From positions 4,836,001 to 4,900,000 of the forward strand of contig JAFREQ010000039.1 of NCBI GenBank assembly GCA_025331565.1: 64,000 nucleotides of DNA, written 5' to 3'. Of the stretch, positions 11,344 to 33,848 are shown piece by piece. Position 1 is the first letter of the stretch. Every line of letters starts with the position of its first letter. The position numbers were made by a program, and so were the translations under genes. This stretch comes from Holacanthus passer (lineage: Eukaryota; Chordata; Actinopteri; Pomacanthidae). The notes beneath the pieces are model-generated. The model was not told the DNA's origin, searched no databases, and worked only from the letters and a program-made list of their open reading frames with translations.

Positions 11344-12399
11344 CTGAAACATGCAGACTGCTGAATAACTGTTTAGTCTATAACCAACAAGTCTCCCTTT
11401 ATTAGCATGATATGCTTTTATGTGAGCAGTCAAATATTGAAAATATATTGTAGGTATAAAATGCTGGCATCAGTATCAGTAGTAGCTATATTCCAGGATC
11501 AGATGGATCAGACTAACACACAGAGAAACTGAATCCTTCCCTGCTGTAATGTATAGGCTATAAATATCTGGGGTGACATAAGGAGACACAGGGTGACATA
11601 GGGTGACACTGGGCTGGCTGCCTTTACCTAATAAGTTTAGCCACATTCTCAGAGCTCCACTATATTTATACCAGCTCTCTCTTTTAATGTAAGAATATAA
11701 TCGTGTTCAATATAGTGAAATATTCCATCTCCAACATGTAAACATAATGGAAGCGTGTTTCATCCATTTCGCAATATTCTCGTCATGTGACTCCCTCTTG
11801 TTTATAAACTTTGAGAGCCTGCACGCATGCGCATAAAAAGCCCATTCATTCAATACAGAGAAAGGCAGCGACAATACATTTAAGTTAGTAGTTCAAAACG
11901 AATTAAACGCTCGAAATTTAACATAAAGTATAAACTGACTGTTGTGACTTTATCGACTGTCGTTAAAAGCTACTAGTGTCAATGTGTTTTCCCTTCAGAA
12001 AACTTGAGACGAAGCTGCGTTATTTGTTGTCACGAAACCAAAGTGTCGTTGAAATCCTGAAGTTACGTCGACGAAAACGACAAACATCGTTAACTTCCGG
12101 ATCATAACATACAAATAACGACATTTATGAGGTTTGTAGCGTGAAATGTGATGAAGGAGATTAAAATGGACGAGCCATCCTGTTGCGTAAAGGCAGTTAA
12201 CAACAAAACAACTAACGTCAACAATGAAGCTTTACGGAGATCAACCAAACTACATTTACAGCGAAAAATAAACGTTGTCAGCTTCACATTATTGCTCCTG
12301 GGCCAAGTCCAGAGCAAGATCATTCAAATGGTGTGATCACATCTAAAAATCGACGCTTTAAAACCCATAAATGATTTCAATGAACTTTCTGTAACTCAC
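11344..12399 (-). other. hbp1 first intron (inferred), CpG-rich near 12,000-12,100
   Basis: The 5' UTR part of the first coding exon ends at an acceptor (gtttcag on the minus strand, exon edge 11343). The intron reaches the donor of the probable non-coding exon at 12400. CpG dinucleotides cluster at about 11,940-12,100, with an ETS-like CCGGAAGT on the minus strand at 12093-12100. This cluster could therefore be promoter or an alternative first exon. Confidence 0.5.
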
Positions 12400-12455
12400 C
12401 AAAACAGTCGCCTTGTACGGGAGAAGGGGCTGGTATAAACGCATTTCCCCCTGCC
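12400..12455 (-). other. Probable non-coding first exon of hbp1
   Basis: On the minus strand a good donor (TTTTG|gtgagt) lies at 12399/12400, just downstream of a CCAAT-bearing region. Mammalian HBP1 also has a non-coding first exon. The transcription start is not defined by sequence; the upstream limit is a guess. Confidence 0.45.
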
Positions 12456-12520
12456 ATCCTATTGGCCGGACGTAATGTCAATCGACAGCTCCTCTCGTCC
12501 TCATTGGTCAGTTCAGTGCG
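12456..12520 (-). promoter_or_regulatory. hbp1 promoter: two CCAAT boxes and a CRE-like site
   Basis: Read on the minus strand, two CCAAT boxes occur at 12461-12465 and 12503-12507 (attgg on the plus strand), 42 bp apart. Between them, at about 12468-12480, is a TGACATTACGTCC stretch that resembles a degenerate CRE/ATF site. This arrangement fits an NF-Y-type promoter next to the inferred first exon. Function is inferred from motif and position only. Confidence 0.45.
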
Positions 12521-13699
12521 GACTCGTTCTCTTCGTTATCATCACCACAACAATAAAACATCTGGGTGGGTTGAATGATGAAAGATGGCTGAACCCAAAA
12601 GTACCACAAGTGGTGGTTAGAAAATCTCCTGCACGCTCAGAATATCTTCTTTTGTTTTGAACTCTTGAAGCAGACTGTGAGATGACAAGATCTCACAATA
12701 AAGAGCTAAAATGTTCGTAATAAAATATTTACATTTGGGCCTAAAAAGGTCAAAGGTTGAGCTGCATGTAATACAGCATGTATGTGCTAATGTGCAGTGA
12801 TAAAGCAGTTTAAACATGATCAATGAATAAGCCCATGCAGGTTTGAAAACATATGTTAATGCTGATCATTTCAGCAGCAGACAAATAGCCTTCAGCCCAA
12901 CTGTGGTATGTCCAGTACAACAAGAACATCAGGTAGTTCAGCCAAGTAACCTGTTCAAAGACTGTGGCCCTCTCCTGTGTCAGACACATGTTTATAACCC
13001 TGCCGTAAAACCCTTAATATCCCTGAGGACGGTCTTTAGTGTAATTACAGATGTTTCACTGCTGCTAGTTGTAGACGGTGAAGCCATAATCAGAGAGCAG
13101 CATCTTCTCACAGACATCAGCAAGAAAGCATTTTTAAACAGCATACTGTGATCTCTGCTATTCTATTGATTCCACAGAAAAACATAGGAATGTCACAGTG
13201 TTCTTATACTTTGAGAACAAATTGGCGTATCAGACAAATCCATAATGCACTGGAGGGTGCTGGGAGAGATACAGATGTTCCAGTCCCCCTGTCAGACATT
13301 GTTATAACAAGCCATTATTGGTATGATTATTTCAAATATAGAGAAACATCAGTGGTTGTTTCAGTGCTTTGAAAGTTTTCTGGCCTGTTGCAGCTGAAAG
13401 ATAACATATGCACAATCATGAGAGTTCCACTGCCCTCCAGTGGTCACAGTGAGGAACTGCAGTAAGACAGAATACATCAAGTTAGATGTAATTAATACGT
13501 CCGGTCAATACTTTCGAAAAGAAGCTATAAGAAATAATAAATTGGAATAAATAAACCTCAAACTTAAGGACACATTTACTTCTTCCACGTCACTGAACTG
13601 TTCCCTTTCTTCCTTTACACAATTTTTGGAAACCAAATCAGAAAATGAAAATATGTTTTTGCATGTCTACTCCTCATAAGAATAGTCTTAAGACCTGTT
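12521..13699. other. Intergenic between hbp1 and pik3cg (head-to-head)
   Basis: About 1.2 kb separates the two divergent genes. A 102-codon frame (12843-13151 plus) has no recognisable similarity or splice context. No repeat or RNA gene was recognised. Confidence 0.5.
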
Positions 13700-13927
13700 T
13701 TACGGAGTTTTATTTTGAAGAGAAAAGCCGGAAGTGTTGTTCTTGTTCTGGTTTGAAGAAGTGAGCCGGTGAGCTTGACATTCCAGTAGCGCAGCATTTC
13801 CTTAATACAGACTTCAGCACAAACTTTAAAGCTAACTGTTTAACTCCGGTTTGTCGTCTCTTCATGTAGCATAAATGCCGAAACTTTGGTCCAAAGCTGC
13901 TGCTTTCGTTGCCCTCTGCGTTCATTG
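13700..13927 (+). promoter_or_regulatory. pik3cg 5' region: ETS site, probable non-coding first exon with uORFs
   Basis: An ETS-type motif CCGGAAGT (13728-13735) lies upstream of a strong donor (CATTG|gtgagt, exon edge 13927). The transcript part would carry a minimal start-stop ATGTAG (13864-13869), then an ATG at 13875 with A at -3. The frame from 13875 runs 17 codons to the donor and would stop on or within four bases of the pik3cg ATG after splicing. ETS factors are common at leukocyte genes, which fits pik3cg. The transcription start is not known, and the exon could instead belong to an unrecognised transcript. Confidence 0.45.
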
Positions 13928-14947
13928 GTGAGTCACATGAAGACTTTATGTTGTTCTTGTATAAAATTGTCGCCTCTCTTCCGATTATTATGGCAGCGGT
14001 ACCGTTAGATTCAGGCTGAAGCTGCTCCTCTGAGGCTGCTTTCAGAAGCTTCAGTCACTTTATTAACAGCTGTCTCCGTCCATTAAACCGCTGATACAGA
14101 CACAATAATAGTTTGTGACAGCGGTGAAAACAGCCAGACTGTGTCAATCTTATAGTTTCATCCATGCTGGCACGATTTTTTTTGTGCTTCCTGCTTTTCA
14201 AAACTTCCTCTGACAGAAGCAGAAGGGAAACTTCTGCCATTTAATCCTGTGATTCAGGAAACTCCAGTCCATTAAGATCATGTGTGTGTTTAAAAAAATA
14301 CTTTAATATGGCTGACATCATGGTCCACTCCTTTTTGTAATTTCATAAATGAATTAGAAATGAGAGATTTTATGATACTCAGTCCCTCTAATCTGGATTA
14401 TCATAGTTTTATGAAAATCAATAAGAATTAACTGGTTTGCAGCCTTAGTCAATAAATCACATTTTTTGATGATTCATATTACATATTATAGCAAACATTT
14501 AGTTAACAATGACCACAAATTCTGTATTTTTGACTTATTATTAAAGCACAATCTCATTGGGCCTTGTTAACCTTCTGGAAAGCAGTGTAGTTGTTAATGC
14601 CAATAATGCCAATAGTTAAACATTAAATTCACTGTCAAACCTACTATCACAGTCCATATCTTTATTACTGTCACTGTTGCCACATTGGAACTGTGCTGAA
14701 AACTGCTAATTGCAGAGAAAATAATAAGAGTAATAAAAGAGTAATAATAGGAGGTCAGAGGTCATAGATCAGTGTTCCCTGATAAATATGGCTGGTATTA
14801 CAAATATCTATCTCTCAGTCAACCCATATCAATTCATTTGTTGCTGAATTATTTGCACTGCTGCCACTTCTTTGATTATTCTTTCTCTAAAGAAACATGT
14901 ATACAGGACCACAACATCAACGTAGTCTGTTTCTTGTCCATCTCAAG
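13928..14947 (+). other. Probable pik3cg first intron
   Basis: About 1 kb of AT-rich sequence between the inferred 5' exon and the first coding exon. Two acceptors are possible: after 14947 (ctcaag) and after 14951 (gctag). No gene or repeat was recognised inside. Confidence 0.5.
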
Positions 14948-14954
14948 CTAGGTG

Positions 14955-25428
<10,474 letters not shown>

Positions 25429-26919
25429 GACTCTGTATTAACTAGGAACGTTCACGATTTCAAGTTTTTCCTTTTGATATTTCTTCTTAAGGCATTTCTG
25501 CTTTTTAGTTCATGTAAATAAGAGTCTTATAAGAGCAGACTACTGAAAAGTCTGGAAAGCTATGACAAGAATTTTCCCAATGTACTTTCAAACAGAGATT
25601 TTGTATTTTAGACCATGGGTCATCTCTAATATAAAGATATTTTTATGAAGAACAATGAGAGCACAATAACTAAGACATGGGATGTTGTGGAACAACAATC
25701 CCATCAAAATTAAATTCTATCAAAAAGAGTGGAACTAAAAATCATCAGGATTGCAACGTGATACCGAGATGCACCAAGATGCTTAGGTGCTAAAGGAGGA
25801 GGAGAGGAGACCTAGAGCTGAACATCAGTTCCACAGGAGTGAATGTTTTCACAGCCTAGACCAAGTTAAACATCCACACCAATCTCAAAACACAGAATCA
25901 ACAAGTATTTTCCTCACCTCTGTCTGTCTAACTGTTTAACCTAGGTTTTGGTTTTAAAAGAAACCAAACTACAAGTGGAAACCCTGTTTCCATGAGTAAG
26001 GAAATGAATTTGTACCCACTCTATTTTCATCCTTGTGAATAGTCAAACGACTTCCTGTTTCTACTTGTAACATTCAACGTCCTTTCCTGCTGAGGAAACA
26101 CATTTCTCTCACATTTCCTTCGCATTGTTTGCATTTTAAAACATGGTACATGTCACACTGGTTATTGAAGTCTCACTGAAGTTGTGCTGCACTGTCCATC
26201 CACTGAAAGAGGAGCTGTTAGACTGAAGATTTAAGGATCAGTCTGGAATAGTTAGTGAAATATTTAATGCTCAAAACATTTGGGTTTTACTGAATAATAA
26301 GCAAGAAATTATTCAATTAGTTGGATTCTCCTGGTCAGAGATTGAAAATAATGTAATATTAATGAAGTGTTCAAGGTGAGAGTTTTATTATTTATATTAT
26401 CTTTTTAATTGCACTGAATGCTTCTCATATGTCTTGAATGACTTGGTGGTCACGAAATTTAAATTCCAAAAGGTCAAATTTTATTAGGCTTATCTGTGGC
26501 AGCGCTACGGTAGCCTGTTGGTGACATTAAGCACATGCTGGTCAGTGCTGCCGTCACATCTTTATAGGATGGTGAAACATCTAAGTGATTTTGTTGTCTG
26601 TGTCCTGAAAATTACAATTACATCATGGATACGTTTGTACACAATAACTGGATTTTAAAATCTCTATGTTACTGTATTATCTCATAAACTGCCAGGTCAT
26701 ATTTTCGAGCAAAGTAAAGAAGTGAAAGTAAAGAAGCTGAAGTTCATAATTCACACATCTCTCTCAGTTTTTGTTGAACTAAATCCTGACAAATCAGAGT
26801 TGCTTCCAAGTCGGAGATAAAAGCTACAATAAGCACCAGTTTTTTGACGTGTCAATCAAAACATGTTGCAAAAACCCAAACCTCCCTTTTCTCTTTCAGA
26901 AATCAGATTTTGTAATAAA
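25429..26919 (+). other. Probable pik3cg 3' UTR
   Basis: No coding signal after the stop. An AATAAA at 26914-26919, followed by a GT/T-rich stretch (ccttttgtgactg), is a plausible poly(A) site and gives a UTR of about 1.5 kb. Confidence 0.4.
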
Positions 26920-29900
26920 GCCTTTTGTGACTGTAAATGCTTCCCATCATTGATTCTGGGAAAAACTGGAACATGTTAGTTTTTCTATGTACTGACATCA
27001 GACGATTAAAGTTATGTGCTATCATTACTTTCTTTTGTGCTTTCTGTAGTATTTTATAGTTCAAATAATTTACACCATGCTCTCTCAAATCTTTCATCTT
27101 TACAATAAGAAGAATTATTCTGACCATGAGCCAAATTTAAAACCCGTGATAATTGACTTTGACCACAAGATGGGGCCACACCACAAGTCTCAACCTTGTT
27201 GAGTCTTCATCCTTTCTTCCACCTGCTTCTTCCCAAATTTTTTACTTTTACTCTCACTATTCCCTCTTCCTTCCTGTCAGTTTCCATTCATCTCTTCATC
27301 CTGCTCCTCTTTTCCAGCACTATCTTAACAGTAAAGTGTGGGCGTGAGTGTATTGCATGAAGAACACATCTCTTTCATGTCCCTCTGTTTTGTGGCTGTA
27401 AACTGCTGTATGTGTTGATGTACAGGATGTTGAGGGTCTAAATGGATTAGAAAGATAAGCCTCCTCATTCCCCACAGCTTTGAGGCCTATCCTTCCATCC
27501 ACTGTTACTCTGCTAAATGTAAGCTTTTTAGCATGCCTATGAACCGCATGGAGGCTTATGCAGCCAGTGATGGGAGTGAATAGAGTGAAATGTGAATGGA
27601 TTGCAGAACCTTTCTTCCCTTTGTTCCCTGTTTCTCTTTAGCATCCTTATTGTTGTAGATGCATTTGTTGATCTTTTTATGTGCCGTGCCTCCGTGTGCC
27701 AAATGAACATTAAAAAAAAAACATGTATCTTCAAGGAATTATATTATCTGACAAATGAAGAAAGGCAGCCATGTTTTAAAACAGCCACTGATGAAATTAC
27801 ATGGCAGGATTTGAATTTGCTTCCTCTAAAGGAAGTTGTGCAAGCTGTATTGGATTTAAATATATATACATATAGTAGAGTGCAGATCTCCAACAGGTGT
27901 GCAAATCTGGACAGGTACAATTCACAGGCGTAACCACGGCCTAATGCGGTTTTTTATGCTTTAAGTCTCTTTTTTTTGACCATCTCTGGTGAGAGCCAGT
28001 GAGCCGCACACAGTGGTGACATGATGTCCGCAGTGTGGACGTTCATGACCACCCTGTACACCGTCCCACGTTGAAACAAGATTCCAAGCTGAAGCAGTTG
28101 GTGATCACTTGCGGCCCCTACTGGCCGGCTAGGAGGAGTGACGAGTCAGCAGTCGATGGCGATATAAAACAGAGCAGTCTATAAAATATGTGCATACATA
28201 TGAGCATGCAGTCATAAATGTGCACAAAAAAATATTAGCCTGATTGCTCCAGTAGTATGTCAGATTGGCTGAACGCATCATCCACTCCAGAGATGATTAC
28301 ACACTGAATAAGATGCAATGCGTTAGAGAAAATTTGATTGTTGTAAAATCATTGTTGTGAAAAATTCTTTTCTAGTGTCTTTAAATATGACCATTTTCAT
28401 GTTTTTTGTATTCTGTCAGGATGAAAAATTCTGTTATGAATCGTAGCTTGCATGTTACTGGAAGTTGAATCTGGTGTCTGTGGTGACTTTCCTGCGCTGT
28501 TGCTCCGATAGTGATGCATTTCACGTCAACCAGCAATGATTGGTTTGCCAGAGCTGAAGGTGGGAGCGACCGTAGTGTCGGAATAGACTACTGCATCTCG
28601 GAGTATGGTGGAGCCTATGGCGTCAGAAGTGTAACAGTGTTTGTGTAATTACTCTCACTGCCAGAAGGGGGAGACGAAAGATCCTCGCTGCAGGTTTAAA
28701 GCAACCGTGTGGAGTTCTCAACCACATGTAGTGGATCAGTGTTTTTATGAGTGACTCCTCATTTTGTTTGTAATATGCAGCATTTTTTTTTTTGACATTT
28801 TTATGGCAATACATTCCTCATTTTCAAAGTCAACCCCAAGGATTTTTTTGTCTGCATGGAAAGCTTGGAAAATAGTTCTATCTAATCAGTTAATTCTTAT
28901 CTAATCTTGACTGAAGAAATGACTTCACACGGCTGATTATCGATTACTATAAAACAATAATTTTAAGACATATATTATAACCTGAAAATCCAGCTTTTTC
29001 TTATAGAAATGCTGCTTTAAGGAGCCACAGTACCAAGTTCTACCAAGGTTGAAAAATCACTCTGAGATTCTTGATACAAAAATATTTTTGCAGGACATTT
29101 TGAAATCGTGACTGCTTTTTTTTTTTTTCTTTTTACGTGCACTGTAGCTTTTCTGGAATAACGTCCTCGGCTCTGACAGGTGTGTGAGGTTGGTGTGGGA
29201 GGAAACTGGAGCATCGAGAATCGATTCGCTCTCTTTCTCTATTATCTCTAGTTCCTCTCCAGGAAGACATGAACCAGATCAGACGACGGGGGAAATCACT
29301 CTGCCTATGTGTGTGTGTTCCCGTACTTCTATCTTTGCGAGGAACAATTTGACCTATAGATCTTCAGGGTGAGGGCGTGTAGCCTGTCCTCGCGTCTCCA
29401 AGTGGTTATTTTAGGGTTGGGACTTGAGGTTAATTAGATTTAATTAGCACATATGAAGCTATGGGTCCAGGTGATGTGTAGAGCTAAAGGTCAGGAGCTG
29501 TGGAAATCACTGAGGGCCCTCACAAGTACTTCAAGTATCAGATTTGTACATGCACATGTGCACATTTTGTGTATGTAAATGTAAATGCAGATATACTGTA
29601 TTTACATGTATATGATTATGATGTGTGGGTGTGATGCTCTTCAGTCTATTTATGGCAGCTGCCTTTAAGTGGCTTGAAGAATGTAAATACAGATTTAATG
29701 CTTTCCCTTTGAATTTACGAGGCGTCTCTGTGGCCCATGTAGCTGCTGAAGATGTCTCCATTCATGCATTGACTTGTCACCTTCTTTTTCGGGGGGTTTT
29801 AATTTTAGCAGTGAAATGAAATCGGTGTGTTGTACCAGTATACGAACTACATACCAAACCACTCTTAGTGTTACTGCTTGTTAGTGATCCGTGACTATAT

Positions 29901-31295
29901 TTCATGGAGCTGCAAATTTATGAACTGATGTTGGAATTTACCAAAACTCCAATGTTATTTTTCTTATTTTATATCTTCAAGAAGTGGAGCCACATGTTCG
30001 AATTTTTCAATCAAGTTGAAACATTTTCAACTCACAGACACATGACTTTGCCCTAATTTGTGTGCCCACCCATGTCTTCGCATTGGCTTTGAATATAATC
30101 GGTCAGCTGTCCTGCAGTTTGAGCAGTGCCACAGTCTGATTTCCTTCATGGCTGATGTTAAAAGATCTGTCATGAACTTTAGGGAGCGTGCTACAATATT
30201 GCTGGAGTAGTATTTTCCATGTAGCTAAAACTGTTGTCTTGACTGCTGTGATATAAAATTGAACTCCAGCCATCTGCATCTTCCAGCTCCAGCTTGATAT
30301 ATTTCTCCATATCTGTACAGTGTGGGCATCAAAGTGACAGACTTTTACATATTAAAATGCACAGAGTAATCACAACGTGGAAGATTAATAAAAAATGCAC
30401 AGTTCCTGTCAAGCTTTTCAGCGATCGAGTGCCTGACTATTTCTTGGCTCTAAGCAGTTGCAAAGAATCCAGCGGAGACTCCGGGAAATCACTCCCTGCA
30501 GCCAAATGTGTAAAATGGCGAACTGTCATTTTTAGACTTGTTTTTTTATAGATTAAATTAATGACATATAACATGTTAATTTATGAGGTGCAGAGGTGTT
30601 GGTGGGCGGATTTTGTAACCGATCTAGGCTTCGTCTTTGCGCTAAACTAAGCACAGACTGAGTTCAATCCATCCTCTCGTTGAATTTGCAGCCAGAAATT
30701 AAAGAAGCATATTTGCCTAAATTTGAACTATTGCTTTAAGAGAGCAAATGTAAAACAAACATAAGCTTTGAATAAACTGAGTAACAACTATGAATGTAAC
30801 ATGCATATGAAAGTAAAACCATAGGAAATGAAGTGTTTTCAGGGAAGGAGCCTGAATATGTCACCGCTCATTTAACATTTAGAATAATACACAATGCAAT
30901 ACACAGTTTCAGTTCAGAAATAAACACCTGATCTAAAAATGGACTAAAGCTTTACATGAGAAACACTGATCACTTCACAACCATCACAAACCATCTAAAC
31001 ATCAATCAAATTGTGCAATCATTACATGTTGAGACATGAAAAACCTGAATCCAGCAGAAGTAACACTGAACTTGTGTGACTCCAGCATTTGAGAAGTGCT
31101 ACCTGGGAAAGCTCCGTAACATGCCGGTCAACCAGAGCAGCCTGTACTTCGAACTTGACCTTTTAGCAGTTTCCTCGATTACAACACTTAGCCGTTAATA
31201 TTACAGCCTTTAATATTTAACACCCTCAACATATCTGTACCCGCTGTAACTGGAGACTGAACGTGGAGGTGTGTTTGGGTGTGCGTGTGTGCGTG

Positions 31296-31297
<2 letters not shown>

Positions 31298-31347
<50 letters not shown>
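31298..31347. repeat. (GT)25 microsatellite
   Basis: Long uninterrupted GT tract, preceded by imperfect GT/GC repeats from about 31269. A shorter GT/GC tract lies at 31421-31451. Confidence 0.95.
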
Positions 31348-31349
<2 letters not shown>

Positions 31350-32444
31350 CGCCACCGGTCAGTGTGCCACATCAGATACCCTTACTGACAGAATACGAGG
31401 GCGCATGGGAGTGCGCGTTGGTGTGCGCGCGTGCGTGCGTGTGTGTGTGTGCAACCTGACGCTGCCTCTCACACTCTATCTGTATTTAGCATCAGTTACC
31501 ATCAGATAGAACAATTAGTCACCAAGGAGGTTGGCCAAGCAATTAGACCGGGAGGAAGTAGAATGTGCAACACACGACCGTGCAGTAAATTTGATCGATT
31601 ATTTTACTGCTTTCCTTAAAGAGTGGAAAAGCAAGATGCCGTCGAGAACTAATATCACTGAGTGTCAGTCAGACGGAGAGAAGCATGATGCACGTTTACA
31701 GCACAACTAATCGATCATCTCAAAAAAGAAAAACAGAAATATTAAAATGACATGAAACTGACTTGACACACAATATTACATTCAGTGTTTCTCACCAAAA
31801 TGCATTGTATGGATCCACGAATGTGTCTTTTCCCCACAGACAGTGTCGCATGGCTTACAGATGAAGCACTTCTAAACTTTGATCGGCATGAAACTCTCCT
31901 GGTTGAATCATCACTTCAATGTACTTCCTTCGAAAAATATCTGCTTCTTTGATATAAACTTGAAGGTACAAGTTAAAGGTGCACACAGCTTTCAGGGGAG
32001 AACACACATCCAATCACAGAGCTTCAAATTCTGTCGTGTAAATGAGTCCACTTTGCATTTCTGGGTCAACCACCATTTGTTTACAACTGCGATGACTCAA
32101 CTTTTTGAATTTGAATACAACTCGTGGATCTGACTGGCTTCTTCTCCACAGTAAAGACAGCCAAGACTCATGAGTATTGCGATATTCTGAGCTGTGTGCC
32201 ATCCCCCCAAAAAGAGAAATGCAACATTATTTCTCAGAAATGCTGAAACAATGCTGAAATAATTAAAACTGGTGGCCTTAACATAAATCTATATGATTGT
32301 TCCATTAACAGGGAAAGCCCCAGTTTCTGTTGGTTGAACACCCCCAACAGTCTTTTGCTGGCGAATTGGCGCCACAACTTGTCGATCAGTGGATTAGTAT
32401 GGAATAGCAGAATTGTGTATTGTGTGATCTGTGTGCTTTTGTGC

Positions 32445-32500
32445 ATAGATAGATAGATAGATAGATGTACTTTATTTGTTCCAAACTGGGAAATTCTTTA
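32445..32500 (-). mobile_element. LINE-type 3' tail relic with GATA repeats
   Basis: An ATAG/GATA tract (32445-32466) is followed by gtactttatttgttcc and aaactgggaaattc. Tetranucleotide GATA plus 'actttatt..ccaaactgggaaattc' is, from memory, the 3' end of a common fish non-LTR retrotransposon. Only this end is visible; the family and the insert's true limits are uncertain. Confidence 0.4.
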
Positions 32501-33500
32501 TAGATATGCATCCTTGTGCTATAGCAGGCTATAGCAGACAAAACAAGGACCCTCCCATTAAAACATTGCTCCATAGTGCCCCCATTGTTACCTTTCATTC
32601 TGGGATGCTGATACTGGACTGATCAGTACACGTATGAAGAAATCCTTGACACAGAATCTTCAAACTGAACTGAATCAGCATCGTCCTTTGGAGCTCCTCC
32701 CACCATTTTTAGCTCAGCTGTCACGCAATGTACATACTTTCCTCAGACCTTGAAATCCACAGACGCAAATGTGAAAACTCTTTTGCAAGATAGGTTTGTG
32801 CTATTGAACAGTGATTGTATGGTTTTATTTGAGAAAGTTTAGTATCTGAATGTGGCAGTTTGAACAAGCAGCAAACTGGAGTGAAATATTAAAAGCGCAG
32901 TGATTGATGAATTAGTAAGAGTGTTTGACGATTCCGTTTGCTGTTGTCAAAGATGATGTAGCTGAGGGCTCTGAAAAAAGTAAGTGCACCTTTGAGTATA
33001 GTAATTCATTTGTCACACAGCAGCTGCATATTTGATAGCACCTGTTTGACAGACAGGAATTAGAACTTCATCAGTCTGTGTTCGGAGTCTTGCAGCGGCA
33101 GCATCCTGAGCTGCAGCTCTTTTGGAAGCACCTGAGAAAAGCCCTTTATAGTAGCCCGGCCTGCTTGAGATAAAGGCGAGGATTAGTTTTTTCTTCACGT
33201 TTTTTGGAGGTCAATTCTCTGATCCTCTGTTATAAATTGTGCTGTTAACAGCCCTGAATTTGTCATTGTCTAGATGAGGATTGTCCTGTTGGATGTGCTG
33301 CACTTCAACCCACTGACGACCTAATGTCACATGTGCCCCAGGTGAACTATCATTGTCTCCATTTCTTCGCTGCACCTCCTCATTGTACAACTTTAATTTG
33401 CAGGAGGATGCCTCTTCCCAGGTCTTAAGCTCCATGAAGTGGACCCTTAAGACCCCACAGGTTTGCAGCTAAAACCTAACAGAAGGCACAGTAATTAATG

Positions 33501-33848
33501 CACATTAGAGGGCCCGATAATCTCTGCTCGTCTCCGTGCGCCTGTAATTCCTTTTTGAAACACCCAATCAGCCGGCCGGTCTGTTACCCACAAGCCCGGT
33601 GTGCGATGTATTAAGAGAGTGTACACAATAAGCTGAGTTGTGGAGTTTCTGCTACCCAGCCAGCCATTTGGAGAAGAGCATTATCCCGGCAGAGCTAAGC
33701 TTCCGCTGAGCTGAGGATTGCACTTCTGAGTCAGAGTGTTGCTGTTGCTCCTCTCACCTGCTGCTGACAGCGAACCAGCGTGGACCGACTGACTGGCTGA
33801 AACGAGAAGGCCTGCCTCTCAGCTGGAGTCACACAGAGTTGAGGTGAA
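33501..33848 (+). promoter_or_regulatory. Probable ano2 upstream promoter and 5' UTR
   Basis: This stretch precedes the first candidate coding exon. It is moderately GC-rich and contains a TAATCT (33519-33524) of the type bound by OTX/CRX homeodomain factors, as well as an ATCAGCCGGCCGG stretch. No TATA box was seen at a fixed distance, and the start site is unknown. The promoter role is inferred from position only. Confidence 0.3.

Larger units (their letters stand above)
26920..33500. other. Intergenic between pik3cg and ano2
   Basis: About 6.6 kb without a gene I can support. It holds the GT microsatellite at 31298-31347, a GATA-repeat/LINE-like tail at 32445-32500 and a 39-codon minus-strand frame at 30191-30310. 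The rest is unremarkable AT-rich sequence. Confidence 0.5.

Noticed and set aside
12434..12439. TATAAA on the plus strand near the hbp1 first exon
   Set aside because: It faces away from hbp1, and no plus-strand gene starts within about 1.2 kb; probably chance.
12843..13151. 102-codon plus-strand frame between hbp1 and pik3cg
   Set aside because: No recognisable domain, no codon bias or splice partners; consistent with chance.
31271..31509. Cys/Val-rich small proteins
   Set aside because: They are translations of the GT microsatellite.
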